From the IMG/VR virus record IMGVR_UViG_3300006917_002601, positions 1 through 22,751 of that record: 22,751 nt of DNA; one strand, given 5' to 3'. Under the pieces are notes generated by a model that had not been told where the DNA came from, ran no database searches, and saw only the letters and a program-made list of their open reading frames with translations. The stretch comes from a virus. Both the position numbers and the translations under genes were made by a program. Positions within the stretch are counted from its first letter, which is position 1. Each line of letters begins with the position of its first letter. Positions 15,002 through 21,388 of the stretch are shown piece after piece.

Positions 15002-16851
15002 CGTTCGCTCTCCACCGCAGCGATCCGCTCGCCCAGATACCGCATCACCGGCACGGCCATGCTGTTGCCAAGCGCCTTGTACCGGGGCCCGTCGGGGCAC
15101 TCGCTTGCGGGCCTGTTGCGCCAGGGGATTGCGGTGTACCCATCCGGAAACCCTTGCAGGCGCTCGCATTCAACGGGGGTCAGGCGGCGGACTTGCATTC
15201 CCTGCGCAGCGATGTCGCCCGGAAAGCCGGTTGTCTGGTTCGCGCCGACAGACAGCGTGTCGGCGGTTTCGCACGCCGCCGTAGCCAGAAACGTCTGCTG
15301 CTTCATGCCCGGCTCGGCGGCCAGCGCGCCGGCGACGCCAACCTCACGCACCTCGTCGCGCTGGTTCTGGGTGAAGGCGACCGCCATCTGCCCGCCGCCG
15401 TTCGCGTGGCTGCTGGCGTGGCCCATCGCTCGCAAGGTCGGAGCGATGTCGGACGCTGCATCGGCGCCGTGGTCCTTGCAGGAGAACGCCACCGCCACCG
15501 CCACCATGTGCCCGTCAGTCTGATGACCTGGGCTCAACGTCTGAGCGCCGCCGCGGCTTGACCGCGCCATGAGCGGCGGAACGGGGTCTTCAATCGCCAC
15601 CGCCACCGTTGCGACGCCGCCCTTCGACCCGCAGCCCAGCGCGTGCGTGGAGCCATCGGTTGACGATATGGGATCTTGCGTCGGATGGAAGGCCACCGGC
15701 ACCGCAACGGCGTGGACATCATGGCCGTGCATCGCGTTCAACGTGAACGAGGGGCCGTCTTCCTGCGCGACCGCATTGCCTTTGCTGCCCTGCATGTTGA
15801 TCATCGGCACCGGCACCATGACGGATGGGCCAGACCCGGTCGTCGTGGCGCCGCCAGTTGACAGCGTGGCCGCAACATCGCCGGTCAGCGCGCCGTTGTA
15901 GTGGTCGACTGCCACCGGCACCAGCGGCGTCCCGCGCCCCGTGCCGTCTTTCGAGGCGTCGAAGCCCTCGCCGCGCAGGGTGTGGGCGACGAAGGTCTCG
16001 CTCTCAAAGTCAAGACGCCCATGCGGCCCGCCATACGCGTTGCACGCCGTAGCAACGTCGATCGGCCCCGCCGTTTTGTTGCCGCCATAGGCAGCGATCA
16101 GCGCGCCATCTAGCTCTGCGTCGGTGCCGAGGCCGCCACCGCCTCGAGTGCGCGCCGCAAGGATAGGGGCAGTTCTTTTCCGCGCCGCTCGGCGCGGCGC
16201 AGGATGCCAGCGCATGCTTTCGATGACAGGTAGAAGCGCGTCGGCAGCGGCCCAGTTTCCAGCACCTGCGCGAGCGAGCACGAAGACCCGGCGCCGTCGT
16301 TGCGCCAGGCCGAAGAACTGGGCGTCCAATACGCGCCATGCGGCGCATCGGCTGGGTCCAGAAACCACGCCCGCGTCGGTCCAGCCTCGTCCTCGCGGCG
16401 GCTCGAGGGCGGCATCGCCGCCGACCAGTCCGCCCAAGAGCGAGCCGAAGGCGTTGTCTTTGACGCTGAGTAGACCGGGCACGTTCTCATAGACGACCCA
16501 GCAGGGCGCGCGTCCATCAGCGCGTCGAACAGCGTCGATTGCATCGGCAATCCTCACATAGGTCAGGGTCAGGTTCCCGCGCGCGTCGGAGAGCGAACCG
16601 CGCAGGCCGGCGACGGAGAACGCTTGGCACGGTGGCCCGCCGACGAGGATGTCCGGCGCCTCGACCTCGCGCGCGAGGATGCGCTCGGGCAGCGCGGTCA
16701 TGTCGCCCAGGTTCTCGACGCCCGGCCAGCGCGCAGCGATCACCGCGCTCGGGAAGGCCTCAATCTCCGAGACCCATGCCGCGCGCCAGCCGAGGCCGTG
16801 CCACGCAGCCGACGCGGCCTCGATGCCAGAGCAGACGGAGCCGAACCTCAT
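14998..16851 (-). CDS. DNA (cytosine-5-)-methyltransferase with enlarged, repetitive variable region
   Basis: A 617-residue enzyme that would transfer a methyl group from S-adenosylmethionine to C5 of cytosine in DNA. Motif I is FGSVCSGIEAASAAW (residues 3-17) and motif IV is GGPPCQAFS with catalytic Cys75. Motif VI is ENVPG (122) and motif VIII is QRRRRVFVLA (184). A motif IX-like RRLTPVECERLQGFPDGYT lies near 555 and motif X is LGNSMAVPVMRYLG near 595. All catalytic blocks are present. The region between VIII and IX is about 350 residues, much longer than a usual target-recognition domain, and consists of about six degenerate units with (V/A)AVAF and TL-x-G elements. Likely jobs are protection of phage DNA or self-marking. 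ATG 16851 overlaps the upstream membrane-protein gene (ATGA). Confidence 0.9.
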   Translation of the reverse strand: MRFGSVCSGIEAASAAWHGLGWRAAWVSEIEAFPSAVIAARWPGVENLGDMTALPERILAREVEAPDILVGGPPCQAFSVAGLRGSLSDARGNLTLTYVRIADAIDAVRRADGRAPCWVVYENVPGLLSVKDNAFGSLLGGLVGGDAALEPPRGRGWTDAGVVSGPSRCAAWRVLDAQFFGLAQRRRRVFVLARAGAGNWAAADALLPVIESMRWHPAPRRAARKRTAPILAARTRGGGGLGTDAELDGALIAAYGGNKTAGPIDVATACNAYGGPHGRLDFESETFVAHTLRGEGFDASKDGTGRGTPLVPVAVDHYNGALTGDVAATLSTGGATTTGSGPSVMVPVPMINMQGSKGNAVAQEDGPSFTLNAMHGHDVHAVAVPVAFHPTQDPISSTDGSTHALGCGSKGGVATVAVAIEDPVPPLMARSSRGGAQTLSPGHQTDGHMVAVAVAFSCKDHGADAASDIAPTLRAMGHASSHANGGGQMAVAFTQNQRDEVREVGVAGALAAEPGMKQQTFLATAACETADTLSVGANQTTGFPGDIAAQGMQVRRLTPVECERLQGFPDGYTAIPWRNRPASECPDGPRYKALGNSMAVPVMRYLGERIAAVESER

Positions 16852-17009
16852 CGCAAACCCGCCAACACAATCACCACCGCGCCCGTCACGACGCCGAGCA
16901 GAGCGAAGGCGAACCAGTAGACCGCCGCTCCCTGCCACCGCCGATCCTCGTCCATCCAAGCCAGCACATCCCTGCTGGCCTGGACGCGGCGCTCCTGCTC
17001 CTCGGTCAT
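16848..17009 (-). CDS. Small single-TM protein upstream of the methyltransferase
   Basis: A 53-residue protein. The N-terminal half is charged (MTEEQERRVQASRDVLAWMDEDRRW). Residues about 31-51 form one TM helix (YWFAFALLGVVTGAVVIVLAGL). AGGAGG lies eight bases before ATG 17009; an ATG two codons earlier (17015) is only two bases from it and less likely. The stop overlaps the methyltransferase start (ATGA). It is the first gene after the pentamer array. The function is unknown. Confidence 0.6.
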   Translation of the reverse strand: MTEEQERRVQASRDVLAWMDEDRRWQGAAVYWFAFALLGVVTGAVVIVLAGLR

Positions 17010-17026
17010 TTCCATTTCCTCCTTTT

Positions 17027-17344
17027 GCCTGCCTCACCGGGCCTTACCGGGCCTCACCGGGCCGTGCCGCGCCATGCCCTGCCTGCCTCGTTGTGCCATG
17101 CCACGCCCCGCCTGCCTTGCGCCGCCGCGCCGTGCCCGACCGTGCCCTGCCTGCTTTGCTTCGCCCTGCTGCGCCACGCCGCGCCATGCCGCGCCATGCC
17201 TGCCATGCCTTGCCCTGCAAAGCCGCTCCTTGCCTCGCCCCGCCCTGCCTCGCCTGCCTTGCCGTGCCCTGACGTGCCGAGCCGTGCCTCGCCGCGCCCT
17301 GCCTGCCATGCCCCACCACACCAAGCCCAACCACGCCTTGCCTT
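17027..17344 (-). repeat. Degenerate pentanucleotide tandem array, (RNGGC)n
   Basis: Read on the minus strand, the array starts inside the TAA stop of the upstream gene and ends about ten bases before the Shine-Dalgarno of the next. It is a continuous run of about 65 units of the form RNGGC (A/G, any base, then GGC). Seven units are shortened to AGGC, occurring roughly every 6-11 units. About 58 pentamers and 7 tetramers give exactly 318 bases. The GGC core is kept in most units while the second base varies freely. Because T is almost always followed by GG, all three minus-strand frames lack stop codons. It fills the only intergenic gap over 150 bases in the leftward operon. Its function is unknown. 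Confidence 0.88.
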
Positions 17345-17798
17345 ACCCGGCGCGCTTCTTGCGCTCGTTGCGCGCAAGAAACTTGTCGATGCTCGCGCGC
17401 AGCTCGTCGCTGGCGTCAAGCGCGTCGGCGTAGCGCAACAGCCGCGCTTGGACGCTTCGCAGGTCGGTCAGCAGATGCGCGATGACCGCCCGCGTCGCTT
17501 CCGGCGACGACTGCACCACCGAGACCGCGACGTACTCGCGCGATCCCCGATCGACGTTGAGGTATGCGCGCACAGGCGGCTCGTTCGGCTTGTGCGGCTC
17601 CAGATGAACGACCACGCGGCGGATCAGCCCGCGCGCCTGAAGCAGCCGATACTTCTCTGCAGCGTCGGCGTCGTCCCAATCGAACATCGAGTGCAGCGCC
17701 GAATTGGCGCTGCGTGCCCGATCCACGACTGCTTCTGGCGTGAGCTTGTCGCCAAGCTCGCTCGCCATCTCCTCCAGTTCACGCTCCCAGCGGGTCAT
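17343..17798 (-). CDS. Hypothetical early protein paired with the RAMP-like gene
   Basis: A 151-residue protein. An N-terminal helix (WERELEEMASELGDKLTPEAVVDRAR) is followed by ANSALHSMFDWDDADAAEKYRLLQARGLIRRVVVHL, a mixed strand segment (VRAYLNVDRGSREYVAVSVV) and long C-terminal helices ending KFLARNERKKRAG. The central motif of small residues, FxWDD and YRLxQARxLI is my impression of a recurring phage protein near recT genes, but I cannot name it. ATG 17798 overlaps the upstream stop by one base (TGATG), so the two are likely made together. The TAA stop is the first base pair of the pentamer array. Confidence 0.65.
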   Translation of the reverse strand: MTRWERELEEMASELGDKLTPEAVVDRARSANSALHSMFDWDDADAAEKYRLLQARGLIRRVVVHLEPHKPNEPPVRAYLNVDRGSREYVAVSVVQSSPEATRAVIAHLLTDLRSVQARLLRYADALDASDELRASIDKFLARNERKKRAG

Positions 17799-18427
17799 CA
17801 CGACACCACCTCGAAGGTGCCCCAGCCGAGCCCGTAGCTCTCGCGGCTGAACGGGCGACCCTCGCCGACGCCGATCTGCATCCCGGCGCGAGCCAGGAGA
17901 TTGGACACATCTCCGACCCGGAACTGATCGCCGTCCCAGCGCACCCGCAGCGTGGCGCTCCAGCGCCGGAACATCGGCCTGGAACGCAGGTCGGTCACGC
18001 CCGTCTGGTTTCGCGTCGCGGCGACGTGCTGCTCGTAGTCGCCGATGATCCGCACCAGCGGCTGTCCGCTGACGAGGTCGAGTCCGTCCGCCTCGACGAA
18101 GACGGACATCTTCGCCATCGTCATCTTGAAGCCGACCAGGCGGCAGGCATCGATCATCGCCGCGCGCCATGCCGACGCCGGAAAGCCGATGGTGCCATCC
18201 TCCAGGCGGTGCAACGCCGCCTCGCAGTCAGCCGCGAAGTCGCGCGCCTCGCGCTCCTTCTTCGACTTCGCCGTCGATCCGGCCTCGTGCTTCTCGCGCA
18301 TCTTCTGGCGCGCCTTCTCCGAGAAGGCGGCCATGACCAGCGGCGCGGTGCCGACGATCTCGAACTGCGCGCGCTCGAACTTCGGCGCGGCGATGGTGAC
18401 GATCTCTTGCTTCGTGAACGCGTTCAT
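17798..18427 (-). CDS. Phage protein with a possible RAMP (Cas7-like) fold, next to recT
   Basis: A 209-residue protein. It begins with a strand and EIVGTAPLVMAAFS (residues 24-36), then a Lys-rich segment (QKMREKHEAGSTAKSKKERE). GFPASAWRAAMIDACRLVG follows (81-99), then RSRPMFRRWSATLRVRWD. The C-terminal glycine-rich stretch AGMQIGVGEGRP and YGLGWGTFEV (181-207) resembles the G-rich loop of RAMP proteins (hGxGxxRP, then YGLGWGxFxh). If real, it is a single-stranded nucleic-acid-binding fold, which would suit a gene beside recT. GGGAGG lies five bases before ATG 18427. The fold call is my inference; no catalytic residues are visible. Confidence 0.6.
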   Translation of the reverse strand: MNAFTKQEIVTIAAPKFERAQFEIVGTAPLVMAAFSEKARQKMREKHEAGSTAKSKKEREARDFAADCEAALHRLEDGTIGFPASAWRAAMIDACRLVGFKMTMAKMSVFVEADGLDLVSGQPLVRIIGDYEQHVAATRNQTGVTDLRSRPMFRRWSATLRVRWDGDQFRVGDVSNLLARAGMQIGVGEGRPFSRESYGLGWGTFEVVS

Positions 18428-18441
18428 CTGAACCTCCCTTT

Positions 18442-19383
18442 TCAACCAGCCAGATCCGCCACCCGGCGGCGGCTCTCCTCCATGATGCGCTCATGCGCCT
18501 CGGGCGACGCGGCGCTGATGTCGTCGAGGTTGCCGCGCTGCGAGAGCATCACGCGGTCGATGTCCTTGACGCTCGCCGCCTTGCGGATCGCCGCGACGAC
18601 GGCGCGGGCGCGCTCGGCCAGCTCGGGAGAAAGTGCGCCGGTCGGGGCCTCTGGTGAGGAGGCTGCGGAGGGGGAAGGCTCCGCATCCGACGCGGCCGGC
18701 GCGATGTTGTCGGCCTCTTGTTCCACGTTGTCGAGCAGGGCGTCCATCGCGGCGCTGACGGCGGCGAGGGGGGTGGAGGGCGGGGGCGTGATGTCGCGCA
18801 TGGTCACGCTCGACGGCGCGGCGAGGTCGTCGTCGGCGTGGATGCCCAGCACGGCCTCGGGCATGTAGCGCCGCGCCCACTCGCGCGCACCGCGATAGGC
18901 CAGCATCTGGTCGGTGTTCTTCTTCCACTGCTCGTTGCTGGTCTTCCAGCCGCCGACCGTGCCGACGACCGCGCGCGGCGCGACGTCACCGATCAGCTTG
19001 CCCAGCACCGTGACCTGGCGCTGGTCACCAGCGCCGCTGTATTGGTAGTCGAGGCTGCCCTGCAGCTTGCCCGAGGCGTTCACGACGGCGGCGATCAGCT
19101 TGCCCTCGTAGCCAAGCTTGCCCGACAGCACGTAGGTGTGCTGCGCGACGGCGAACGGGTCCATGCGCCAGCGGAAGGCCTGCGCCGCGACGAGGAAACA
19201 ATCGCCCAGCTTGCCCTCGCCGCGCAGATGCGCGGGCGCGAGCGAGGCGCTCGACATCAGCTTCGCGACGCGCTGGAGCTGGCCGAAGATGTCGCTGTCG
19301 AGGTAGACGGCGACGGGGTCCGAGAAGTCCACGGCGACGGCGCGCGGCGCGGTGGCGGTCGGAAGGTTGGTGACGTTGGTCAT
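18442..19383 (-). CDS. recT: RecT-family single-strand annealing protein
   Basis: A 313-residue protein. The core (about residues 30-185) has the RecT pattern: IFGQLQRVAKLMSSASLAPAHLRG, DCFLVAAQAFRWRMDPFAVAQHTYVLSGKLGYEGKLIAAVVN and GGWKTSNEQWKKNTDQMLAYRGAREWARRYMPEAVLGI. RecT proteins coat ssDNA and anneal complementary strands during phage recombination. An acidic/Pro-rich linker (186-250) and a helical C-terminal domain (ELAERARAVVAAIRKAASV to the end) follow. It starts in ATGA overlap with the exonuclease gene, giving a classic RecE/RecT pair. An SD-like AGGGAG lies eight bases upstream of ATG 19383. The next gene is 14 bases away. Confidence 0.9.
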   Translation of the reverse strand: MTNVTNLPTATAPRAVAVDFSDPVAVYLDSDIFGQLQRVAKLMSSASLAPAHLRGEGKLGDCFLVAAQAFRWRMDPFAVAQHTYVLSGKLGYEGKLIAAVVNASGKLQGSLDYQYSGAGDQRQVTVLGKLIGDVAPRAVVGTVGGWKTSNEQWKKNTDQMLAYRGAREWARRYMPEAVLGIHADDDLAAPSSVTMRDITPPPSTPLAAVSAAMDALLDNVEQEADNIAPAASDAEPSPSAASSPEAPTGALSPELAERARAVVAAIRKAASVKDIDRVMLSQRGNLDDISAASPEAHERIMEESRRRVADLAG

Positions 19384-20249
19384 TTCGTATACTCCCTCTG
19401 GATGGATGCGTTGATCTCGTTGGCGGCCCACTGCGGCAGGCCGATTTCGACTACACCCGTGGTGTAACCCGTCCAGCTATCATCCGCAACGCTTTTCGCG
19501 AAGCGGCGCAGGATCTGGCGCAGCTGCTGGTCGGCGGCGCTCGCGGCGTCGGCGGACAGGGCGGCGACGTAGCCGAGGTGGGGCTCGTCGTTGCCGACGA
19601 CCGCGAAGCAATGCGTCGGGCGCTGGATGCCGAGCGTCGAGGCGACCAGCCGAAACATCGCGTCACCGAGGTCGTACCTGAGATTGGCGGCGGTCTTGCG
19701 CCAGGAGTTCGGCGCGGGCGACGCGGTGGTCTTCAGGTTCACCGCCAGCCCGGCGCGCGAGATGTAGAGGTCGGGTCGGCACAGCAGCGTGAGCCCGGTT
19801 TCCTCGTCCTTCGCGACCATCGTCACCTCGGCGCGACCGCCGGCCTCGAGCAAGCGGCGGGCGTCGGCGTTGCGCATGAGGCCTTCGCGCATTCCGACGA
19901 TCCGCATGTGGTCGGAGAAGCTGACGATCTGTCGATCGCCCTGTTCTTCGCGCCACGCCTTGCCCTCGCGGGTCGAGAGATTGAGCCCCTCGGGCTTGAC
20001 CGAGAAGCGCGCATGGAAGGCCTCGGCGCCCTCCAGGATGTAGCAGTGCGCGGCGGTCCCCAGCGCCATCGACGCGCTCGGCTCGCGGTGGACACGGGCC
20101 GGGTTGCCGCGCCAGAAGGCGTGAGCGTGGGCCGGGCATTCGGTCTCGTAGGCGACGAGGTCGCTGCCGCTGACCGCCGGAGCCGCGAAGGCCTCGGCGC
20201 TCAGGTACGCCTCGAACGAGACGTCGTTGTGGATGCCGTCGTTGATCAC
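19380..20249 (-). CDS. Exonuclease VIII-like PD-(D/E)XK protein with altered catalytic motif
   Basis: A 289-residue protein. SFEAYLSAEAF and SGSDLVAYETECPAHAHAF come near the N-terminus, and SMALGTAAHCYILE (60-73) holds the conserved His68. The nuclease block (139-175) is AEVTM with Glu141, CRPDLYISRAGLAVNLKTT with Asp160 and Lys173. The residue expected to be the second acid of the PD-(D/E)XK motif is Asn171. The nearest relatives are RecE/exonuclease VIII-type enzymes that resect dsDNA to make 3' ssDNA for RecT. The GTG start at 20249 has AGGGAG seven bases upstream and overlaps the previous stop (GTGA); no better ATG exists near the conserved start. Confidence 0.8.
   Translation of the reverse strand: MINDGIHNDVSFEAYLSAEAFAAPAVSGSDLVAYETECPAHAHAFWRGNPARVHREPSASMALGTAAHCYILEGAEAFHARFSVKPEGLNLSTREGKAWREEQGDRQIVSFSDHMRIVGMREGLMRNADARRLLEAGGRAEVTMVAKDEETGLTLLCRPDLYISRAGLAVNLKTTASPAPNSWRKTAANLRYDLGDAMFRLVASTLGIQRPTHCFAVVGNDEPHLGYVAALSADAASAADQQLRQILRRFAKSVADDSWTGYTTGVVEIGLPQWAANEINASIQREYTK
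19452..19466. promoter_or_regulatory. Third, perfect copy of the operator palindrome inside the exonuclease gene
   Basis: TACACC-CGT-GGTGTA is a perfect 6-3-6 palindrome with the same arms as O1 and O2. It lies about 70 bases upstream of the recT start, in coding sequence. It could be an intra-operon operator, a roadblock, or a coincidence. The match to the consensus is better than either promoter site. Confidence 0.3.
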
Positions 20250-20392
20250 TTGTCGATCTCCCTCTTCATCTGCCTGTGGACCCAGCCGCGCAGGGCCGCG
20301 AGGCGGCTCGCCTTCTTGCCGCGCGGGGCGTGGGCCGCGCGCTTGATCATGCTGCGGTAGACCCGCAGCAGCTTGCGCTTCTCGGTGGTCAT
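20246..20392 (-). CDS. Small basic protein before the exonuclease
   Basis: A 48-residue, highly basic protein (MTTEKRKLLRVYRSMIKRA, then HAPRGKKASRLAALRGWVHRQMKREIDK). Its 15 or so Lys/Arg residues suggest DNA or RNA binding. The start overlaps the previous stop (ATGA), and its TGA overlaps the GTG start of the exonuclease gene. The perfect coupling on both sides is the main evidence that it is real. The function is unknown. Confidence 0.6.
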   Translation of the reverse strand: MTTEKRKLLRVYRSMIKRAAHAPRGKKASRLAALRGWVHRQMKREIDK

Positions 20393-20568
20393 CGGTTGCC
20401 CTCCAGTTTGGCAAGATCACGCTCCAGCTCCGCGATCCGCTGATGCGCGAGCAGGTAGTCTAGACTGTGGGGATCAAGGTCGCGGGCCAGCTCGACCCGC
20501 AGGGCGATGCGAGCGCGCAGGACGCCGGGCGTCTGCGGGATCGCGGTGGCGGCGGGAAGGCGCTTCAT
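20389..20568 (-). CDS. 59-residue helical hypothetical protein
   Basis: ATG 20568 overlaps the TGA of the preceding 21-residue peptide gene. The peptide (MKRLPAATAIPQTPGVLRARIALRVELARDLDPHSLDYLLAHQ, then IAELERDLAKLEGNR) is a basic helix followed by a coiled-coil-like C-terminus. The stop overlaps the next start (ATGA). It is probably a small dimeric regulator or subunit, but no family is recognised. Confidence 0.55.
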   Translation of the reverse strand: MKRLPAATAIPQTPGVLRARIALRVELARDLDPHSLDYLLAHQRIAELERDLAKLEGNR

Positions 20569-20630
20569 GCCAGCACCATGATCGCAGCCAGGACGAAACC
20601 CATGAGGGCCTGCAGCCAGAGGGGGGACAT
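20565..20630 (-). CDS. 21-residue hydrophobic microprotein
   Basis: ATG 20630 overlaps the previous stop by one base (TGATG), and the TGA at 20565-20567 overlaps the next start (ATGA). The peptide is MSPLWLQALMGFVLAAIMV plus two residues, essentially one short TM helix. An SD-like AGGGGGGA lies about five bases upstream of the start. Its small size makes it the least certain member of the chain, but both joints have the genome's usual coupled form. Confidence 0.48.
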   Translation of the reverse strand: MSPLWLQALMGFVLAAIMVLA

Positions 20631-20935
20631 CAGCGGTCCCCCCTGAGCCAGTCGGGATAGTCGCCGTCGAAGGGCTCGGCGGGCGTCGCATCGTCGCGGA
20701 TGAAGCGCGCCGTGGGGTCGGTGAGCCGCTCGACGAGGATCTCGGCGTCGTAGAGGACGCCGCGCAACTCGCTCTCGGAGATGGCGCGGCAGTTGTAGTG
20801 CTGCTCGTTGATCTCCTCGACCTCCTGCGCGACCGCGCGCAGGATCGCCTCGATCTTGTCGTAGGCGGCGTGGCGCATCTCGTTGAGGCGCTCGACGCTG
20901 CGCTGCGCGTTGTCGATGTCCATGATCGCAGCCAT
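20630..20935 (-). CDS. Helical early protein, second gene of the leftward operon
   Basis: A 101-residue acidic, mostly helical protein (MAAIMDIDNAQRSVERLNEMRHAAYDKIEAIL, then RAVAQEVEEINEQHYNCR). It ends in a Pro/Asp-rich tail (DDATPAEPFDGDYPDWLRGDR). GGAGG lies about eight bases before ATG 20935, which is two bases after the previous stop. No known domain is seen. Early position and acidic charge would suit an interaction protein for a host target, but that is inference. Confidence 0.6.
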   Translation of the reverse strand: MAAIMDIDNAQRSVERLNEMRHAAYDKIEAILRAVAQEVEEINEQHYNCRAISESELRGVLYDAEILVERLTDPTARFIRDDATPAEPFDGDYPDWLRGDR

Positions 20936-20937
20936 GA

Positions 20938-21255
20938 TCAGCCCTCCATCTCGGCGTGGATCGCGCTTTCGGCGTGACAGGCCATCTCGACGACCATGTC
21001 CACCGCCTGGTTGGTCAGGTCCACGAACTGATCGCTGATCGCCTTGTCGGTCGCGGTGTTGCCGGCGCCGACGTTGTCGAGCTGTCGGTTGCAGATGTCG
21101 CGCAACCGGGTGATCGCGGCGATGATCTCGCGCTCGGCGCGAATCTTCGCGCACTCGATCGCGCGCAGCGCGTCGTCGGCGCTCTCGACGAAGTCGGCGC
21201 TGCGGATGAAGGTCTCGCCGCGCTCGTCGTCGTTGCGGTAGGTCATTATCGGCAT
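20938..21255 (-). CDS. Helical early protein, first gene of the leftward operon
   Basis: A 105-residue protein (MPIMTYRNDDERGETFIRS, then ADFVESADDALRAIECAKIRAEREIIAAITRLRDI), mostly alpha-helical with heptad-like spacing. AGGAGGGA lies six bases before ATG 21255, the best ribosome site of this operon, as expected for a first gene. About 40 bases separate ATG from the proposed pL start site. It is followed two bases later by the next gene. The family is not recognised. Confidence 0.62.
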   Translation of the reverse strand: MPIMTYRNDDERGETFIRSADFVESADDALRAIECAKIRAEREIIAAITRLRDICNRQLDNVGAGNTATDKAISDQFVDLTNQAVDMVVEMACHAESAIHAEMEG

Positions 21256-21301
21256 TGTCTGTCCCTCCTGGTTTCTGCCCGGCACCACCCGGACAAGTCG
21301 A

Positions 21302-21329
21302 AACATACACCATCGGTGACCGGCTGCAA
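21302..21329 (-). promoter_or_regulatory. Proposed leftward early promoter pL
   Basis: On the minus strand, TTGCAG (21324-21329) is separated by 16 bases from TATGTT (21302-21307). Each hexamer matches a sigma-70 consensus at 4 of 6 positions. It would start transcription about 21295, some 40 bases before the first gene of the operon. The operator O1 lies across the spacer and the upstream end of the -10. The call is a reading of weak consensus supported by position. Confidence 0.5.
21306..21320. promoter_or_regulatory. Operator-like palindrome O1 (in pL)
   Basis: TACACC-ATC-GGTGAC. The left arm is identical to that of O2, and the right arm matches four of six bases of the ideal GGTGTA. It overlaps the proposed pL promoter, so a dimeric regulator binding here would block leftward transcription. 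The neighbouring Cro-like protein is the obvious candidate. Confidence 0.5.
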
Positions 21330-21352
21330 GCGCTCTCCGCGAAATTGTGTGC

Positions 21353-21379
21353 TTGACCTCTACACCGCGCGTGTAGTAG
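21353..21379 (+). promoter_or_regulatory. Proposed rightward early promoter pR
   Basis: TTGACC (21353-21358, 5 of 6 to the -35 consensus) is followed after 15 bases by TAGTAG (21374-21379), a poor -10. The expected start site, about 21386, is only a few bases before the ATG at 21389. O2 sits exactly in the spacer. The -35 is good and the -10 weak, so the exact start is uncertain. Confidence 0.42.
21361..21375. promoter_or_regulatory. Operator-like palindrome O2 (in pR)
   Basis: TACACC-GCG-CGTGTA, an almost perfect 6-3-6 palindrome; flanking bases extend it to CTACAC-N5-GTGTAG. It lies between the -35 and -10 of the proposed pR. Together with O1 it gives a pair of matching sites, one per divergent promoter, centred 55 bp apart. 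Confidence 0.58.
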
Positions 21380-21388
21380 CCGTCGCGG

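Noticed and set aside
17027-17344. Long open frames on both strands through the repeat region, giving Ala/Arg/Gly- or Pro/Leu-rich proteins
   Set aside because: They are a consequence of the RNGGC repeat, which lacks stop codons in every minus-strand frame. They have no proper starts and their sequence is only the translated repeat.
17027-17344. CRISPR array
   Set aside because: The unit is five bases with no spacers of 25-40 bases, and no cas nuclease or adaptation gene is nearby. The RAMP-like gene alone is not enough.
20576-20934. A 15-base direct repeat (CCATGATCGCAGCCA at 20576 and 20920)
   Set aside because: A match of this length is near what chance gives in a GC-rich window of this size, and both copies are in coding sequence near start codons.
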